The position numbers and the translations under genes were made by a program. DNA of 64,000 nt, from assembly GCA_963760965.1 (NCBI GenBank), contig CAVXEW010000002.1, positions 372,001 to 436,000 of the forward strand. Reading direction: 5' to 3'. This document shows positions 62,064 through 64,000 of this stretch, piece by piece. The notes below the pieces were generated by a model. That model worked only from the letters and a program-made list of their open reading frames with translations, was not told the DNA's origin and did no database searches. Every line of letters begins with the position of its first letter. The first letter of the stretch is position 1. Source of the stretch: Pararhizobium_B sp963760965 (GTDB lineage: Bacteria; Pseudomonadota; Alphaproteobacteria; Rhizobiales; Rhizobiaceae).

Positions 62064-62348
62064 GACAAGCCGGAGCAATATACGTTGAACATTAAATTGA
62101 AATTCCGCGACGGAAGGACGTCTGTTGTCCCGCTCCTTGTCGAGAGTTCGAGTTTAAATACGCGCACTTTTGCCTGGAGACGGAAAGGCGCTAATCTTCC
62201 GTGCCGCTGTCTGACTTTCGGGCGCGCAGCTTTGCGGGTCCGATTTCTCATCTCCGGGGAGATGTCCGCCTCTTCTCGCGGGAAGCCTCGCGAAAATTTC
62301 GAGCCGGCAGATGGACAGGACGCCGCCACCGGCTTGGTCTCGGCCTCT

Positions 62349-63080
62349 TCAGAGCGTTCTTGCGGATCCCGACGCCAGCACGGGACCGGTCGGCTTGCCC
62401 GTGGGCGAACCGCCCTCCGGCTCGAGGCTGACGGCCAGGACCGTGCCGGCTGCGAATTTCCCGCGCATCTGCGCTGGAACGACGATCTCCCCGCGCCCGT
62501 TCTGCGGAAGCACGCCGAGCGAGACCGGGGCCTGCTTGCCGTTGATCATCCACAATTCGAGCGAGTGCGGCTTCCCGGCCTTCGCCGCGACCGGGGTCAG
62601 TTGCAGCGAACCGCTCGCCCGGTCATAGCGGGCGACGAGGCTGATCGGACCGTTCTGCGCCGACAGCTCTGCCACGAGCGGAGCGCCGGTACGCGGTTGT
62701 CCTGCGAATTCCACGACCATGGCAGCCATGCCGGCCACCACCAGCAGCGACGCGAGGGCGAGGCCGCGCCAGAAAACCAGCGAATTCCACAGGCCGCCCG
62801 ACGCCCGCGCGGCGGCGAGCCCGGTGCGCTCCGCCGAGGGAAAGAGCCGCGTTTCGACAAGGTCGAACACGGTGCGCGGCGGTGCCACCGCCTCGTAGTC
62901 CTCGTTGAAGCCGGCGAGATCGTGCTCCCAGCGCCTCACCCGGGCGGCGAATTCGGGTTCGCGCACCATGCGCTCCTCCGCCGCCCGGCGCGCCTCGATG
63001 GAAAGCACGCCGAGCACGTATTCGCCCGCGATGATCTCGTCGCGTCCGCCTTCGCCGTTCGTGCCCTCGCTCGTGTTCAT
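62349..63080 (-). CDS. Anti-sigma factor (RskA/RsmA family)
   Basis: The protein has 243 residues. A cytoplasmic zinc-less anti-sigma domain comes first (IAGEYVLGVLSIEARRAAEE, EFAARVRRWEHDLAGFNEDY). One membrane helix (GLALASLLVVAGMAAMVVEF) and a periplasmic RskA domain (HSLELWMINGKQAPVSLGVL, GTVLAVSLEPEGGSPTGKPT) follow. It would hold the ECF sigma factor at the membrane and free it on an envelope signal. The start overlaps the sigma stop (ATGA), which indicates coupled synthesis. Confidence 0.92.
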   Translation of the reverse strand: MNTSEGTNGEGGRDEIIAGEYVLGVLSIEARRAAEERMVREPEFAARVRRWEHDLAGFNEDYEAVAPPRTVFDLVETRLFPSAERTGLAAARASGGLWNSLVFWRGLALASLLVVAGMAAMVVEFAGQPRTGAPLVAELSAQNGPISLVARYDRASGSLQLTPVAAKAGKPHSLELWMINGKQAPVSLGVLPQNGRGEIVVPAQMRGKFAAGTVLAVSLEPEGGSPTGKPTGPVLASGSARTL

Positions 63081-63616
63081 CTCTCGAGACACTCTCTCAG
63101 CCTGATGAGGCTGCGCCTCAGCCATGTGCGCATCGTATTCAGCGGCACCTCGTATCGATCGGCCAGTTCCTGATAGCTCAGGCCTTCGACGTAGGCGCCG
63201 CGCACGGCTCGGGCGCGGTCGCCGTCGAGCTCTTCCATGCACGCGTCGATCCGCCTCCCCTCGCCGCCGAGAACGGCCGAGCGCTCCGGGTCGGGCGCGT
63301 CGTCGGCAAGATCATACGCCTCGTCGATGTCGGACGAAACGGGGCGTCTTGTCCTGAGCACATCGATCGAATGGTTGCGCGCGACGGCCGCCAGCCACGC
63401 CATGCCGCTGGCATGGCCGGTGGCGAAGCGCGCGGACCTTTGCCAGACCTTCACATAGATCTCCTGCAGTGCCTCTTCCGCTTCGGCGCGGTCCTTCAGG
63501 ATACGCAGACAAATGCCGAAGAGTTTCGCACTGGTCTCGCCATAGAGCCGCGAAAAGGCGGCACGTTCCTTCAAGGCGACACGGCTGATCAATTCGGCAA
63601 TCGGATCGTCCGCCAT
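63077..63616 (-). CDS. ECF RNA polymerase sigma factor
   Basis: The protein has 179 residues. Region 2 (FSRLYGETSAKLFGICLRIL, AEEALQEIYVKVW, ATGHASGMAWLAAVARNHSI) and region 4 (RAVRGAYVEGLSYQELADRY, VPLNTMRTWLRRSLIRLRE) are complete, as in the SigK-type ECF group that pairs with RskA-like anti-sigma factors. It would direct an oxidative or envelope stress regulon; msrB lies 1.7 kb away and is a possible target. The ATG at 63616 gives the normal length. Confidence 0.93.
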   Translation of the reverse strand: MADDPIAELISRVALKERAAFSRLYGETSAKLFGICLRILKDRAEAEEALQEIYVKVWQRSARFATGHASGMAWLAAVARNHSIDVLRTRRPVSSDIDEAYDLADDAPDPERSAVLGGEGRRIDACMEELDGDRARAVRGAYVEGLSYQELADRYEVPLNTMRTWLRRSLIRLRECLER

Positions 63617-63793
63617 GCGCCTCGATGTTCCTTCCTGCCCCTTGTTCGCGGGCCAGCATATCGGTTCGGGCTGCCTTTGAAAGCCCCGCAGCCGCGGCAA
63701 GAAACCGACCGGGCCCGTTCGCGGGCCGGAAGTTAAGCTTCGGGCAACTATCGCGTGCCAGAATGCAGCCCCACGAAATCGCGGCGCCCGCAC

Positions 63794-64000
63794 ATGACCT
63801 CGACTCTCTCCAGTTTCAACCTGGTCAACAGCGACCTCCAGGCAACGCTGAAACGGACGGCGCAGGATCCCATCGTCAGCCGGGACGCGCAGTACTACAG
63901 GGACAATATCGGCAAGGTCACCTCCGTCGACGACTTCCTCGGCAACTACAGGCTCTTCTCCTACGCGATGAAGGCCTACGGCCTCGAGGACATGACCTAC
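63794..64000 (+). CDS. DUF1217 family protein, N-terminal part (3' end outside window)
   Basis: The first 69 codons encode TSTLSSFNLVNSDLQATLKR, then SRDAQYYRDNIGKVTSVDDF and NYRLFSYAMKAYGLEDMTY. This is the start of the rhizobial DUF1217 proteins, often found among flagellar genes and thought to be flagellum-associated. It is divergent from the sigma factor gene and runs off the window. Confidence 0.8.
   Translation, partial: MTSTLSSFNLVNSDLQATLKRTAQDPIVSRDAQYYRDNIGKVTSVDDFLGNYRLFSYAMKAYGLEDMTY

Overview
The window is 64 kb of GC-rich DNA from a rhizobial alphaproteobacterium (order Hyphomicrobiales/Rhizobiales). The evidence is gene content: a complete cbb3 oxidase set in fixNOQP/fixGHIS order, a succinoglycan-type exo locus in the Sinorhizobium order, a class II (CP4-like) EPSP synthase, a short FtsZ without its C-terminal tail, and a DUF1217 gene of the rhizobial flagellar type. 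Genus cannot be fixed from sequence reading alone.

Layout. 0-6.8 kb: the 3' end of ftsZ, then a signalling cluster (periplasmic c-heme sensor, hybrid histidine kinase, CheY-like regulator, receiver-cyclase), a DUF3307 membrane protein and a cyclic-nucleotide-binding protein. The sensor, kinase and cyclase genes carry about ten frame breaks. 6.8-9.6 kb: a large ABC-type protein whose nucleotide-binding domain has lost its catalytic motifs. 9.7-17.8 kb (minus strand): ccoNOQP and ccoGHIS with two FixK/FNR-type boxes. 18.2-24.6 kb: housekeeping genes (tRNA-Ala, TIGR02300 protein, aroA, cmk, rpsA, an RNase D-like exonuclease, a PilZ protein, a second tRNA-Ala). 24.8-33.0 kb (minus strand): a type I secretion operon with a membrane-fusion protein, an ATPase with a long Pro/Ala-rich N-terminal extension, a large putative substrate and a Gly/Asn-rich repeat protein. 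33.7-35.1 kb: a LuxR-type regulator and an unknown gene.

35.1-55.4 kb is an exopolysaccharide locus. exoQ-exoF-exoY, exoX and exoU are on the left and exoK-L-A-M-O-N-P on the right, as in Sinorhizobium succinoglycan clusters. Where exoV, exoW, exoI and exoH would lie there are two GT4 glycosyltransferases, a UDP-glucose 6-dehydrogenase and an unknown gene, with a flippase at the exoT position. The predicted polymer keeps the galactose-plus-glucose backbone, may contain glucuronic acid, and has no locally encoded pyruvyl or succinyl decoration. AT-rich intergenic patches and inverted repeats mark several promoters here.

55.7-64 kb: aminotransferase, MltB-type transglycosylase, a PepSY/cytochrome b561 pair, recR, engB, msrB, an AT-rich orphan, an ECF sigma/anti-sigma pair and the 5' end of a DUF1217 gene.

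All recognisable frame breaks lie left of about 31 kb and include the normally essential cmk, so many are probably sequence errors. I found no transposase, integrase, CRISPR array or rRNA.
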